Made by a program: the position numbers and the translations under genes. 64,000 nt of DNA, from the NCBI RefSeq assembly GCF_000730605.1, contig NZ_BBIS01000010.1:62001-126000 (forward strand), given 5' to 3'. The first letter of the stretch is position 1; the number at the start of each line of letters is the position of its first letter. Below the pieces are notes generated by a model, which saw only the letters and a program-made list of their open reading frames with translations, had not been told where the DNA came from and did no database searches. Shown piece by piece: positions 55,956 through 62,693 of this stretch. This stretch comes from Pseudomonas monteilii NBRC 103158 = DSM 14164. GTDB lineage: Bacteria > Pseudomonadota > Gammaproteobacteria > Pseudomonadales > Pseudomonadaceae.

Positions 55956-56552
55956 CTACGCCTGAGCTTCGATAGTGAGTTCGCCGCGACGGATCAGCTC
56001 TCCGAGGGAGGGCTCGAGCACGTCGAGCTGAAGAGCGAGCCGCCAGGCGCAGACGTTGCCGATCGCCCCGGGTAGGGCAGTCAGCATGCGGTGCTGGGTG
56101 AGGACTTCCATCACGGGCTCGCGCCAGTGGGGGAGAAGGGGAAGCGGACAGGTCTCGATCACCAGCGGCCAGAGTCGATGGTGTGGAGCTTCATTGCGCT
56201 CCAGGAGGGCGAAGGCGAAGTGATTGGCTTGGTCGGGAACAGAGGCGCGTCGATCGAACAGCCAGAGGTGCAACATGCTGCCGAACAACGTCCCGCGGAA
56301 TTGCCGTGTGGTGCGCTTTTCCAGTAGGTCATGGTTAGGGAAAACGGGAATGCTCCGCCCGTCGACGAGAATGTGAAACTGCTCAAGGCCATTCTCTTCC
56401 CGGCCAAGTGTGAGCCTGGCCAGAAACTCCTGTAGTGCGGTGTCACGACCCCAGGCCGACATGAACACCAGGTTGCGCTGTTCGTCGCACACACAGGCGT
56501 CGACGTACAGGTCCGGGCATTCCTCGATCTGAAACAAGGGGGATGGGTGCAT
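55956..56552 (-). CDS. Hypothetical ICE protein
   Basis: A 198-residue soluble protein (MHPSPLFQIEECPDLYVDACV) with no membrane segment or known motif. ATG 56552 has GGAGG six bases upstream, and the SD is in a perfect GCCTCC/GGAGGC hairpin. It is followed by the methyltransferase gene. Confidence 0.72.
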   Translation of the reverse strand: MHPSPLFQIEECPDLYVDACVCDEQRNLVFMSAWGRDTALQEFLARLTLGREENGLEQFHILVDGRSIPVFPNHDLLEKRTTRQFRGTLFGSMLHLWLFDRRASVPDQANHFAFALLERNEAPHHRLWPLVIETCPLPLLPHWREPVMEVLTQHRMLTALPGAIGNVCAWRLALQLDVLEPSLGELIRRGELTIEAQA

Positions 56553-56556
56553 GATG

Positions 56557-56606
56557 GCCTCCATTGTGGAGGCGTCCGTCCCAGAGGGCGGAAACGCCCC
56601 CCGGGG
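56557..56606 (-). promoter_or_regulatory. Two-hairpin leader
   Basis: Nested hairpin: CCC-AGA-GGGCG-GAAA-CGCCC-CCC-GGG (56580–56605). Second: GCCTCC-ACAAT-GGAGGC on the transcribed strand, burying the SD. Confidence 0.8.
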
Positions 56607-56617
56607 TGGTCTGGTGG

Positions 56618-56872
56618 TTAATTGAAGGTCCTGGTGAGCGGATCGAAAGCCACACTGTCTTGTTGGTGCAGCGGGCCGTGACCCTCGAGGAATATTTGGA
56701 TCCGGTACTGGTCGCGGAGACGTATAGCAGCCTCCGCCTGGTCCAGTGTGAGGTCCAACTCTTCGATGAAGAAGTCGACGAGCTCCTCGTCAGTCGACAC
56801 CTCGTTGTTGGACAGCTGGTCCTCAATGTTGGCGAGGATTTGTTTGCTCAAGTGGCTGAACATGGCGTTCAT
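56618..56872 (-). CDS. Small hypothetical ICE protein
   Basis: An 84-residue acidic, helical protein (MNAMFSHLSKQILANIEDQ; VDFFIEELDLTLDQAEAAIR). I do not recognise it. A strong leader with two hairpins precedes ATG 56872. It lies close to the 55,956 gene in the same direction. Confidence 0.68.
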   Translation of the reverse strand: MNAMFSHLSKQILANIEDQLSNNEVSTDEELVDFFIEELDLTLDQAEAAIRLRDQYRIQIFLEGHGPLHQQDSVAFDPLTRTFN

Positions 56873-56878
56873 TGTGGT

Positions 56879-56921
56879 GCTCCAGGTAGATAAATGGAGC
56901 CCCCGAGGAGGCCCCTCAGGG
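56879..56921 (-). promoter_or_regulatory. Two-hairpin leader
   Basis: Nested hairpin CCC-…-GAGG-AGGCC-CCTC-A-GGG (56901–56921). Second: GCTCCA pairs with TGGAGC, which holds the SD. Confidence 0.78.
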
Positions 56922-56964
56922 TGTGTGGTTCAGGTTGACTGCGGCAGTGGTCTGGCAGGGCGCT

Positions 56965-57570
56965 TTAAGGCGAAGCCCTGGTCCAGGTTTGAGTTTTGAA
57001 GTCCATGGTAAAACCGAGCTGGTCCAGCCGCGTGCACTGGGCGCGCAGCCGTTGTCGGTCTACGGTGGTGTCGAGCCTCACGGTTTCGCTCAATGGCCAA
57101 ACCGTGCCAAATAGCTCGGCATCGATGTCGTTCGTGCTCGGTGGCTCCGATGGACTCATCCCGAAGGGCTCATCCGAGGCGAAGGCATCAGTTTGCGGCT
57201 GTCGCGCCGGCGTACTTGGAGTCCGACGTGGCGGTATCGGTGTGGGTGGTGGCCCGTCCTCTTCAAGTGGGTCAGGGACGTTGGTTGGCAGGTGTTCTTC
57301 GTCTTCGCGACTGAGACCTGTGACATCCTCCAGGGTCATACCCTCGAGTTCAGCCCTGATCTCAACAACGAGTCGACCGCCGTGTGAGTAATACGATGGG
57401 CGAATCTGCTTGATCGCGAAGTCACCTCGGTATTTACCCTCATGGTACTGATCCAGAAGAGCATCCTTGATGGTGAACTCACCGATCGAGGTACTGAGGC
57501 GGCCGACGTTGAATAGCCCGAGTCGGCCGGAGATGGTGCGGATGGCCAACTGGCCGGTGATTGAGATCAT
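56965..57570 (-). CDS. DUF3275-family protein
   Basis: A 201-residue protein with the DUF3275 N terminus (MISITGQLAIRTISGRLGLF, then VGRLSTSIGEFTIKDALLDQYHEGKYRG) and a Pro-rich, acidic middle (about 100–145). The family is restricted to ICEs of this type; its function is unknown. The SD lies in a TCCCC/GGGGA hairpin. Confidence 0.85.
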   Translation of the reverse strand: MISITGQLAIRTISGRLGLFNVGRLSTSIGEFTIKDALLDQYHEGKYRGDFAIKQIRPSYYSHGGRLVVEIRAELEGMTLEDVTGLSREDEEHLPTNVPDPLEEDGPPPTPIPPRRTPSTPARQPQTDAFASDEPFGMSPSEPPSTNDIDAELFGTVWPLSETVRLDTTVDRQRLRAQCTRLDQLGFTMDFKTQTWTRASP

Positions 57571-57576
57571 GTGCGC

Positions 57577-57622
57577 TCCCCGTAAAGCATGGGGAACTCC
57601 CAGCGGGCGTTCCCCGCGAGGG
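57577..57622 (-). promoter_or_regulatory. Two-hairpin leader of the DUF3275 gene
   Basis: Nested hairpin CCC-A-GCGGG-CGTTC-CCCGC-GA-GGG (57599–57622). Second: TCCCC pairs with GGGGA at the SD (57577–57595). A longer alternative pairing GGGGAAC/GTTCCCC (57591–57615) would compete with both. Confidence 0.72.
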
Positions 57623-57632
57623 TGGAAGGTGG

Positions 57633-58043
57633 TCAGCAGTCGAACAAAGGCAGACCGTCGAGAATGTTGCTGTTGGGGTCGATGACCAGGAACCTCACTT
57701 CAGCCTGAGCGGCAAGGGTGAGCACTCGGATGGTCTCCTCGCTGAAACCCTCGGCTGCTTGCAGAGCTTGAAGTGTCGACAGGTCGTACCCCCAGTACTG
57801 TCCCAGATGTTGGTCTGTCCAGGGCGTGCTGAGGATCTTGAAGCCGATGGCGTCACTGTCGGGCAGGGTGAAGCACTCGAAATGAAGCAGAGCTGTATCA
57901 GCAGTTTCTACGAGTGCCTGCAGCTCCTCCCAGTCCTCCTCGGGCAAGTGTGCCGAGGCGATCTCGAACGCTCGGCTGTAGCAGGGATGAGGTACAGGGT
58001 GATCGCCGGTAGCGATGTGGAAGGGGTTGGGTGATTGTGCCAT
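57633..58043 (-). CDS. Hypothetical ICE protein (DUF5983-like)
   Basis: A 136-residue soluble acidic protein whose C terminus AQAEVRFLVIDPNSNILDGLPLFDC resembles the DUF5983 family of small ICE proteins of unknown role. It has its own two-hairpin leader. Confidence 0.7.
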   Translation of the reverse strand: MAQSPNPFHIATGDHPVPHPCYSRAFEIASAHLPEEDWEELQALVETADTALLHFECFTLPDSDAIGFKILSTPWTDQHLGQYWGYDLSTLQALQAAEGFSEETIRVLTLAAQAEVRFLVIDPNSNILDGLPLFDC

Positions 58044-58094
58044 GTGGCGTGCTCCTGGTTGAGAGAAGCCACCCCAGAGGGTGACCCCTCTGGG
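58044..58094 (-). promoter_or_regulatory. Two-hairpin leader
   Basis: Nested hairpin with a fully paired 9-bp stem CCCAGAGGG/CCCTCTGGG (58073–58094). Second: GTGGC pairs with GCCAC and CTC with GAG at the SD. Confidence 0.8.
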
Positions 58095-58112
58095 TGAGTA
58101 AAAATGGCTGTG

Positions 58113-58433
58113 TCAGGCGGGGTCTGCAGCGTGCTGTAGCTGGATCTGGATGTAGGATGGCTCGTCCTCGGAGGTCACGATTTGCAACATGAGGGCGACC
58201 CAGTCACGGTCGCGGCCGGTGTGGCGCTTCGTGTACACACCGAAGGACAGAGCAGTGGCCTGAGGCTGCTGCTTGAGCTCTTGCCACGCCGCCTGGACGA
58301 CAGTGGCGAGGCGTTGGCTCATCTCGGCCACCCGCATGGGGTTTTCGAGATAGACCGCCCGCATCCAAGCCGGGTTGTCCAGGACTACAGGAAGGGTGAG
58401 GTATGCCTCGGGTGAGGCGGGGGAAAACGACAT
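58113..58433 (-). CDS. Small hypothetical ICE protein
   Basis: A 106-residue soluble protein (MSFSPASPEAYLTLPVVLDNPAWMR). I do not recognise it. ATG 58433 has GGAG eight bases upstream; an open frame continues upstream to 58514 but through the leader hairpins, so the short form is better. Confidence 0.68.
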   Translation of the reverse strand: MSFSPASPEAYLTLPVVLDNPAWMRAVYLENPMRVAEMSQRLATVVQAAWQELKQQPQATALSFGVYTKRHTGRDRDWVALMLQIVTSEDEPSYIQIQLQHAADPA

Positions 58434-58435
58434 AT

Positions 58436-58487
58436 GAGGTCTCCAAATAAAGCGAGGCCTCGTCCGCGAGGATGAGATCCCCGCAGG
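58436..58487 (-). promoter_or_regulatory. Two-hairpin leader
   Basis: Nested hairpin CCT-…-GCGAGGAT-GAG-ATCCCCGC-AGG (58458–58487, one mismatch). Second: GAGG with CCTC and CTC with GAG at the SD. The two share the CCT and so may exclude each other. Confidence 0.68.
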
Positions 58488-58693
58488 TAGGTAATGTAGA
58501 AGGCACTCCATCACTGGGTGATGCGATCGCGCTGCCGAGTGCTCGGCGATCTTGGGTGGGTTGGCGCAACGCGCTGGAGCCTTAAACCCTGGCTCCGGGA
58601 GGCACTGTCAACGACAGTGAACCAATACGGAATTCGTTTCCCGGACTGTAGGCTGAGGCCTCACAGTTGCCAGGTGCCTGCTTTGAAAGTCCC

Positions 58694-58716
58694 CCCCTAA
58701 GGGATACCCTTCGGGG
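58694..58716 (-). promoter_or_regulatory. Orphan nested hairpin without a gene
   Basis: CCCC-TAA-GGG-ATA-CCC-TTC-GGGG fits the first part of the leader family, but no open frame or SD hairpin follows in the next 200 bases. The 308-base gap 58434–58741 holds nothing else that I can support. It may mark a gene that has been lost. Confidence 0.6.
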
Positions 58717-58741
58717 TGGAGGACTGGTGATACAGGGTGGG

Positions 58742-59092
58742 TCAGATCATGTCTTCGTAGATATCTTCCCAGAGGTTGGAACTAGCTTCCTGTACAGCGC
58801 GGTAGTGCTCATCATCGAGCTGGAAGCCTTGCCGTTCTGCCTCACGTTTGAACAACTGGTCGTGAGGAAAGGTGAGAGCTGCATACTGATCGCGCAGCGT
58901 AGTGAGCAGGCTCATCTCGTACAGTTCGAAGTGTTGGCCACAGCGATCCAGGGCGAGGTTCGAGCTAGCTTTGATTGAGTCCGCGAACCGCCGCTCAAGC
59001 ACGTCTACGCGGATGAAGGCCCCGGCAACTCGTTTCTCGAAGGGATTGGTGATGAACATGACGCCATTGAAGACTTGGGTGGCTTGAGACAT
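58742..59092 (-). CDS. Small hypothetical ICE protein
   Basis: A 116-residue soluble protein, helical in its second half (HFELYEMSLLTTLRDQYAALTF). I do not recognise it. It has its own two-hairpin leader, nearly the same in its first part as that of the next gene upstream. Confidence 0.68.
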   Translation of the reverse strand: MSQATQVFNGVMFITNPFEKRVAGAFIRVDVLERRFADSIKASSNLALDRCGQHFELYEMSLLTTLRDQYAALTFPHDQLFKREAERQGFQLDDEHYRAVQEASSNLWEDIYEDMI

Positions 59093-59149
59093 GGTGATTC
59101 TCCGATGAGGGGGTCACCAACCCGCTCGGGTGATGTACCCGATAAGGTT
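59093..59149 (-). promoter_or_regulatory. Two-hairpin leader
   Basis: Nested hairpin AACC-…-TCGGGT-GATGT-ACCCGA-…-GGTT (59119–59149). Second: GGTGA with TCACC and CTC with GAG at the SD. The nested part differs at two of 24 positions from the leader at 59,425–59,448. Confidence 0.8.
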
Positions 59150-59180
59150 TATAAGAGCGCAGCCGAAGGATGTCTGGTTG

Positions 59181-59393
59181 TTACAGCTCGATGGCATACG
59201 TCGCATCGATACAAAAAGCGATGCCGTCGGTGAGTACATCACGTAACTCCCAGTTCAATACCCGAGGCTTATTCTCATCCAGCCACAAAAACGCTGACAG
59301 GACTGATGAGAAATGAACTGACCCTTCCAGGTCGGGATAATTAACTGGTACGTAGAGGAGTTCGAAATTTCGCTCGAAGTTCAGCAGAGGCAT
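59181..59393 (-). CDS. Small hypothetical ICE protein
   Basis: A 70-residue soluble acidic protein (MPLLNFERNFELLYVPVNYPD). No family recognised. The start is set by an SD inside a TGATG/CATCA hairpin. Confidence 0.62.
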   Translation of the reverse strand: MPLLNFERNFELLYVPVNYPDLEGSVHFSSVLSAFLWLDENKPRVLNWELRDVLTDGIAFCIDATYAIEL

Positions 59394-59448
59394 GATGTCT
59401 CTCCATTGAGGATCATCAGCCAGATCGGGTGATGTTCCCGATACGGTT
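59393..59448 (-). promoter_or_regulatory. Two-hairpin leader
   Basis: Nested hairpin TCGGG-TGATGTT-CCCGA (59425–59441) with a weaker GCC/GGT outer stem. Second: TGATG with CATCA and CTC with GAG at the SD. Confidence 0.75.
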
Positions 59449-59458
59449 AAGTGAAATG

Positions 59459-59884
59459 CTACAGATCATTCGGATCCATAAGACCCTGTATGACCCTGAT
59501 AAGGCGTGTATTAACCCGAAGATCCTTGGGAGTTATCTCGCCTCGGGCATAGGCCATGTCAGCTAGATGGTATTCACGGCCGCTGAGCTGCGCATAGACA
59601 TCAACAAGACGATATCTGTCATTTGACAGTTCATCATCCGTGATTGACCAAGATGAGGCGAAGTGAGGAAGCAGCTTGGCGTAATCGCACCACTGCATGT
59701 TTGTGTAGTCTGGGATTCGCACCCCGTTATCATCGATCTCACAGCCCAGATGCGCGAATGAGGTCGAGTAGTACAGCCTAGGTTTCTGACCCTGGTTACG
59801 CAGCTCCAGAATATCTGAGCGCGCGGTAGCGAAGTCAGGGAAGCACTGCTGAATATCTCCAGCGACAGTGATGCAGTAGGGCAT
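59459..59884 (-). CDS. Hypothetical ICE protein
   Basis: A 141-residue soluble acidic protein (MPYCITVAGDIQQCFPDFATARSDILELRNQG). It has no membrane segment or motif I know. It has its own two-hairpin leader. Confidence 0.7.
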   Translation of the reverse strand: MPYCITVAGDIQQCFPDFATARSDILELRNQGQKPRLYYSTSFAHLGCEIDDNGVRIPDYTNMQWCDYAKLLPHFASSWSITDDELSNDRYRLVDVYAQLSGREYHLADMAYARGEITPKDLRVNTRLIRVIQGLMDPNDL

Positions 59885-59941
59885 GGCGAAGTCCTTTGTG
59901 AGGAAAACGCCTCCCGAAGGGGATCGTCGTCCCCTATTGGG
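59885..59941 (-). promoter_or_regulatory. Two-hairpin leader
   Basis: Nested hairpin CCC-GAA-GGGGA-TCGTCG-TCCCC-TATT-GGG (59913–59941). Second: GGCG with CGCC and TCCT with AGGA at the SD. Confidence 0.8.
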
Positions 59942-59959
59942 TAGGAATCAGGTTAGTGA

Positions 59960-60118
59960 TCAGTGGGGCAGCGCAGTCGGGACTGTGCTGGCTTTGCGGT
60001 TGAGCACGTTGATCGCGAAACCGCTCAGCCCAATGAAAGCGCAGGCACCGAAAACAATGTCGCCGAGGATTACAGCGGCGACCAGGATTAGAAGGTTCAA
60101 CGCGAACAGGATTTTCAT
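59960..60118 (-). CDS. 52-residue membrane protein
   Basis: A small protein (MKILFALNLLILVAAVILGDIV, then FGACAFIGLSGFAINVL) with two hydrophobic segments. A strong AAGGAGG site lies five bases before ATG 60118, inside a CTGCC/GGCAG stem. It is directly downstream of the DUF3577 gene. Confidence 0.72.
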   Translation of the reverse strand: MKILFALNLLILVAAVILGDIVFGACAFIGLSGFAINVLNRKASTVPTALPH

Positions 60119-60120
60119 GA

Positions 60121-60163
60121 CTGCCTCCTTGGCAGAATATGAAGGCGCTGAAATCAGCGCCTT
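60121..60163 (-). promoter_or_regulatory. Hairpins between the DUF3577 gene and the 52-residue gene
   Basis: AAGGCGCTGA pairs perfectly with TCAGCGCCTT (60142–60163) just after the DUF3577 stop, and CTGCC pairs with GGCAG around the SD (60121–60135). The first may be an attenuator or RNA end; the second fits the SD-burying theme. Confidence 0.6.
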
Positions 60164-60171
60164 GATAGGGG

Positions 60172-60744
60172 TTATGCAGCCTGGTTGGCTTCCTTGGGAA
60201 GATCAGTACCGAGGTCATGGTCGAGTTGCTCACCGAATTGGTCGGCGACTGGCTGTCCCTGATTCACGGGTTGCTCAGGTTGTTCCTGATTCAACGTTTG
60301 ATCAACACCAGGTTGTCCCTGATTGTCAGTGGGCGGGGTGGCATTTTTCGGCTTCGCTTCGTAAACCAGCTTGCCGTCAACTTTGATCCAGCCGATGAAG
60401 AGCAGACGGCCTTTGAGGCTTGCGCCGGCCTGACCCTTCTTGTCGCCTTTATCATAGGTGAAAGCGTCAGCCCAGATGTCGCCGATTCGGAAGGAGACGA
60501 GCACCTTCTTTTTGGCTTCAACGGCCTGCTGGCAGCGTTTAACCAGCGATTCTGCCTCAGCACCGACAACGTTGCAGTCGATGTAGGAATACTCGGCTTT
60601 ATCAGTCGCGCCGTGCAAAGCTGCAACGGTGACACAGGTGAAGGGCTTGCCCTTGCGGGGGCTGACTTCACGGATACGGTTGAGGTAGCCGATGCCAGTG
60701 GTGTGCAGGTCGAAGAATTTGGCTTCGTTGGATTGGTTGCTCAT
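60172..60744 (-). CDS. DUF3577 (STY4534) family protein
   Basis: A 190-residue protein with the DUF3577 N terminus (SNEAKFFDLHTTGIGYLNRIREV, KGKPFTCVTVAALHGATDKAEYSYIDCNVVG) and a Gln/Pro-rich acidic tail (about 135–190). The fold resembles single-strand-binding-like OB proteins, which is inference. The family is typical of ICEs. The gene has the best leader together with the 61,794 gene: an operator-bearing promoter and both hairpins. Confidence 0.87.
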   Translation of the reverse strand: MSNQSNEAKFFDLHTTGIGYLNRIREVSPRKGKPFTCVTVAALHGATDKAEYSYIDCNVVGAEAESLVKRCQQAVEAKKKVLVSFRIGDIWADAFTYDKGDKKGQAGASLKGRLLFIGWIKVDGKLVYEAKPKNATPPTDNQGQPGVDQTLNQEQPEQPVNQGQPVADQFGEQLDHDLGTDLPKEANQAA

Positions 60745-60745
60745 G

Positions 60746-60816
60746 GTGATTCTCCAGTTTCAATAGCGAAAGCGGAGAAACACTTCGCCCATGGGGGAAA
60801 GTATTCCCCGCGTGGG
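60746..60816 (-). promoter_or_regulatory. Two-hairpin leader of the DUF3577 gene
   Basis: Nested hairpin CCC-AT-GGGGGAA-AG-TATTCCCC-GCG-TGGG (60788–60816), nearly the same as that at 61,836–61,865. Second: TCTCC pairs with GGAGA at the SD, extended by GTG/CAC. Confidence 0.82.
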
Positions 60817-60955
60817 TTGGGATGTAGCAAGTTGGGTGGGCTTCCATCAATCTCTCGATTGATCAATCGCGCTTCCGGAAGCTTGGCGATTTTGGGGAGA
60901 TCAACACCGCAGTGGGTGTAGCAGTCTTTCAGATCATGACTGCTCGGGCTTGGGT

Positions 60956-61014
60956 TACTGACGACGTCAGCAGCTCACGGTCACAAGGATGGAAACGGAG
61001 AAACACATTGTCAA
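60956..61014 (-). promoter_or_regulatory. Promoter and palindromic operator of the DUF3577 transcript
   Basis: -35 TTGACA (61009–61014) and a 17-base spacer to CATCCT (60986–60991, a weak -10), then TGCTGACG-T-CGTCAGTA (60956–60972) about 14 bases downstream of the -10. The palindrome is almost the same as that at 61,993–62,009, with the same distance from the -10. Confidence 0.68.
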
Positions 61015-61020
61015 GCCCTG

Positions 61021-61049
61021 AAAGAAAAAAACCCTCCAGGTGGAGGGTT
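61021..61049 (-). terminator. Terminator of the 61.8-kb transcript
   Basis: On the minus strand AACCCTCC-ACCT-GGAGGGTT is followed by a T-rich run. It separates the transcript of the 61,069–61,794 genes from the DUF3577 promoter. Confidence 0.82.
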
Positions 61050-61068
61050 ATGTAGGGAAAATCGATGA

Positions 61069-61194
61069 TCAATGTGCTCGAAGAATCTTCTGGCACCGGC
61101 GTTTGATATTAGGCCAATCGGCCCAAACTGCCATGCCGACGCAGATGACGAGCAGGGCGGTGAACATGAGGATGCCGAATGTGGTTTGGCTCAT
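61069..61194 (-). CDS. 41-residue membrane protein
   Basis: A short protein (MSQTTFGILMFTALLVICVG, then MAVWADWPNIKRRCQKILRAH) with one membrane helix and a basic tail. A GGAGG site lies upstream within the end of the preceding gene; the two are separated by one base, so translation is probably coupled. Confidence 0.7.
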   Translation of the reverse strand: MSQTTFGILMFTALLVICVGMAVWADWPNIKRRCQKILRAH

Positions 61195-61195
61195 G

Positions 61196-61372
61196 TCATT
61201 CCTCCGGGGTGAGGTAAATGCCTGTGATCCAGATTACAACACCTACCACGAGGGCGAAAGCGGTCAGGAGACGGCTAGTGCTGAGGAAGATACCTACGAG
61301 GGCGGCGGCAACGGCCGTCGTTCCGATCTTGCGAAGGTCGTCTGCCACAGCGGCACGTTTTTTTGAAACCAT
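61196..61372 (-). CDS. 58-residue membrane protein
   Basis: A short protein (MVSKKRAAVADDLRKIGTTA) with a basic N terminus and two hydrophobic segments (VAAALVGIFLSTSRLL and AFALVVGVVIWITGIYL). AAGGAA precedes ATG 61372. Its function is unknown; with the next gene it forms a pair of tiny membrane proteins. Confidence 0.72.
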   Translation of the reverse strand: MVSKKRAAVADDLRKIGTTAVAAALVGIFLSTSRLLTAFALVVGVVIWITGIYLTPEE

Positions 61373-61433
61373 GGCGTTCCTTTGATCGCCAGGCCCTCAC
61401 CTTGCCAGGTGGGGTGCCTGGCACTGGGTGAGG
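61372..61433 (-). promoter_or_regulatory. Two-hairpin leader of the 58-residue gene
   Basis: Nested hairpin: CCTCACC/GGTGAGG outer stem and TGCCAGG/CCTGGCA inner stem (61395–61433), both perfect. Second: TGGCG pairs with CGCCA around the SD, including two bases of the start codon. Confidence 0.82.
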
Positions 61434-61443
61434 TTGGAGGGAG

Positions 61444-61794
61444 TTAGATCGCAACTGGAGCTATGAGGTCGTTCAGCGGGCCCATACGCAGCTCTGATGC
61501 TTTGGATTTGCTCGGCTTGCGCTGACGGGTGCGGCGCTTGGTCGGTGGTACCGCTTTGGTGTTGTTTTCGAACCACTGGTTCAGATCAACACCGCGGCGT
61601 GCGAGGGTTGGAATGCGGCAAAGCTCATCCCAGTCGCTGCGGGTGGGTGCTATGTTCGCGAGTTGTACAACAGGCCGAACATGTGCTGGGACTACTGGGG
61701 CTGGACGTTTCATGGCGCGCAGGAACTCACGGGTGAGGGTGCCGAGCGCGTAGCCAAAACGGAAGCCGATGGAGGGTGCGGACATTGCGGTCAT
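61444..61794 (-). CDS. Hypothetical ICE protein
   Basis: A 116-residue protein (MTAMSAPSIGFRFGYALGTL) with a basic C-terminal segment (PPTKRRTRQRKPSKSKASEL) that could bind nucleic acid. ATG 61794 has AGGAGA upstream; the SD lies in a long hairpin. I do not recognise a family. It is the first gene of a transcript that includes the two tiny membrane proteins. Confidence 0.72.
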   Translation of the reverse strand: MTAMSAPSIGFRFGYALGTLTREFLRAMKRPAPVVPAHVRPVVQLANIAPTRSDWDELCRIPTLARRGVDLNQWFENNTKAVPPTKRRTRQRKPSKSKASELRMGPLNDLIAPVAI

Positions 61795-61795
61795 G

Positions 61796-61865
61796 GTGTT
61801 TCTCCTGCGGTTAAAAAATGCGGAGAAAACACTGTCCCTCACGGGGAAATGTATTCCCCGCTGGG
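61796..61865 (-). promoter_or_regulatory. Two-hairpin leader
   Basis: Nested hairpin CCC-TCAC-GGGGAA-ATGTA-TTCCCC-GC-TGGG (61836–61865). Second: GTGTTTTCTCC pairs with GGAGAAACAC with one bulge (61796–61832), the longest SD-covering stem of the set. Confidence 0.82.
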
Positions 61866-61992
61866 TTTGCGGAAGGAGCTTCTATCGACGGAGGTCGACC
61901 GGTCGTGCTACCAGAAGCTAAACGACCTTGGGCTGGTGGATCACACAGACTTCGTGCTGCAGCATTACGGATCCGAGCTGCATGGGGCATGT

Positions 61993-62050
61993 TGCTGACG
62001 ACGTCAGCAGATCACGGCTTAATAATCGGAGCGGGGAAGGGTTGTGTCAA
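61993..62050 (-). promoter_or_regulatory. Promoter and palindromic operator of the 61.8-kb transcript
   Basis: -35 TTGACA (62045–62050), 17-base spacer, -10 GATTAT (62022–62027), then the perfect palindrome TGCTGACGACGTCAGCA (61993–62009; TGCTGACG-N-CGTCAGCA) about 13 bases downstream of the -10. A 23-base stretch including it recurs at 60,958–60,980 with one mismatch. Confidence 0.76.
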
Positions 62051-62308
62051 GCGGAGGGGGGAAAGGGGGGAGAGATGGAGGGAGAAGTCCGGCTGGATCA
62101 GCCCTTGAAAGGTGACCCAGCCGTGTTTGAAAAAAAAAGTTGAAGGAGCCACCTGTGTCGGAATCGTCGATCCCTGGGCATTGATCGTTTCGACTCTCAT
62201 CACCTGGCCATTCTCGTGGCTTTGGCCAGCAAACATGAGGCACGCATCCGCGCACAAAAGGAGCCCGGCTTATCGCCGGCGGGCCACCGGCAAAGGAGAG
62301 AGTACCCA

Positions 62309-62604
62309 TTGGGTAGCCTCATGGACCTTCGACAAGTCCATCAGGCTACCCAAGGGGAAGGAAAGAGGAGGGGCCACATTACCAATGTGGCCCTTGGATC
62401 AAAGAAGCACCGAACCTCTTGAAACTCTATGTGCCTGTGAACTCGATCATCACGAGTTAGACGGCTGCGCGACTAGAGAGAGCAGGGAGACACAGGGAGA
62501 GCTTTCAACCAGATCCGCACGCCCTTCCCGGAGCTATAGCGTGCTTACGGTTTGGTGTTGAGGCGAACCACAACACCTGGGCGCTACTGATGACCGTCAG
62601 TAGC
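62309..62604. repeat. Array of five hairpins in noncoding DNA
   Basis: Between the promoter at 62.05 kb and pilM at 62.69 kb there is no supported gene. The space holds five inverted repeats: 62309–62353 (11 + 6 bp), 62371–62393 (10 bp, perfect), 62440–62458 (6 bp), 62554–62577 (7 bp) and 62583–62604 (8 bp, perfect). It may be an origin of transfer, a single-strand origin or a structured RNA. Confidence 0.55.
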
Positions 62605-62693
62605 CAGCGGGGTTGAACCAAAACTGATGTCATTATGGGTTGTACCATGGCCGGGATGCAAGGCTCGTAGGCGTTTTCGCGAGACGTCAACTG

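Noticed and set aside
54385-61865. CRISPR array
   Set aside because: The repeated hairpins are not identical direct repeats, are spaced by genes, and no cas gene is present.
62012-62690. Several open frames of 60–150 codons on both strands
   Set aside because: They cross the strong hairpins, lack SD sequences and have compositions unlike proteins; I treat the stretch as noncoding.
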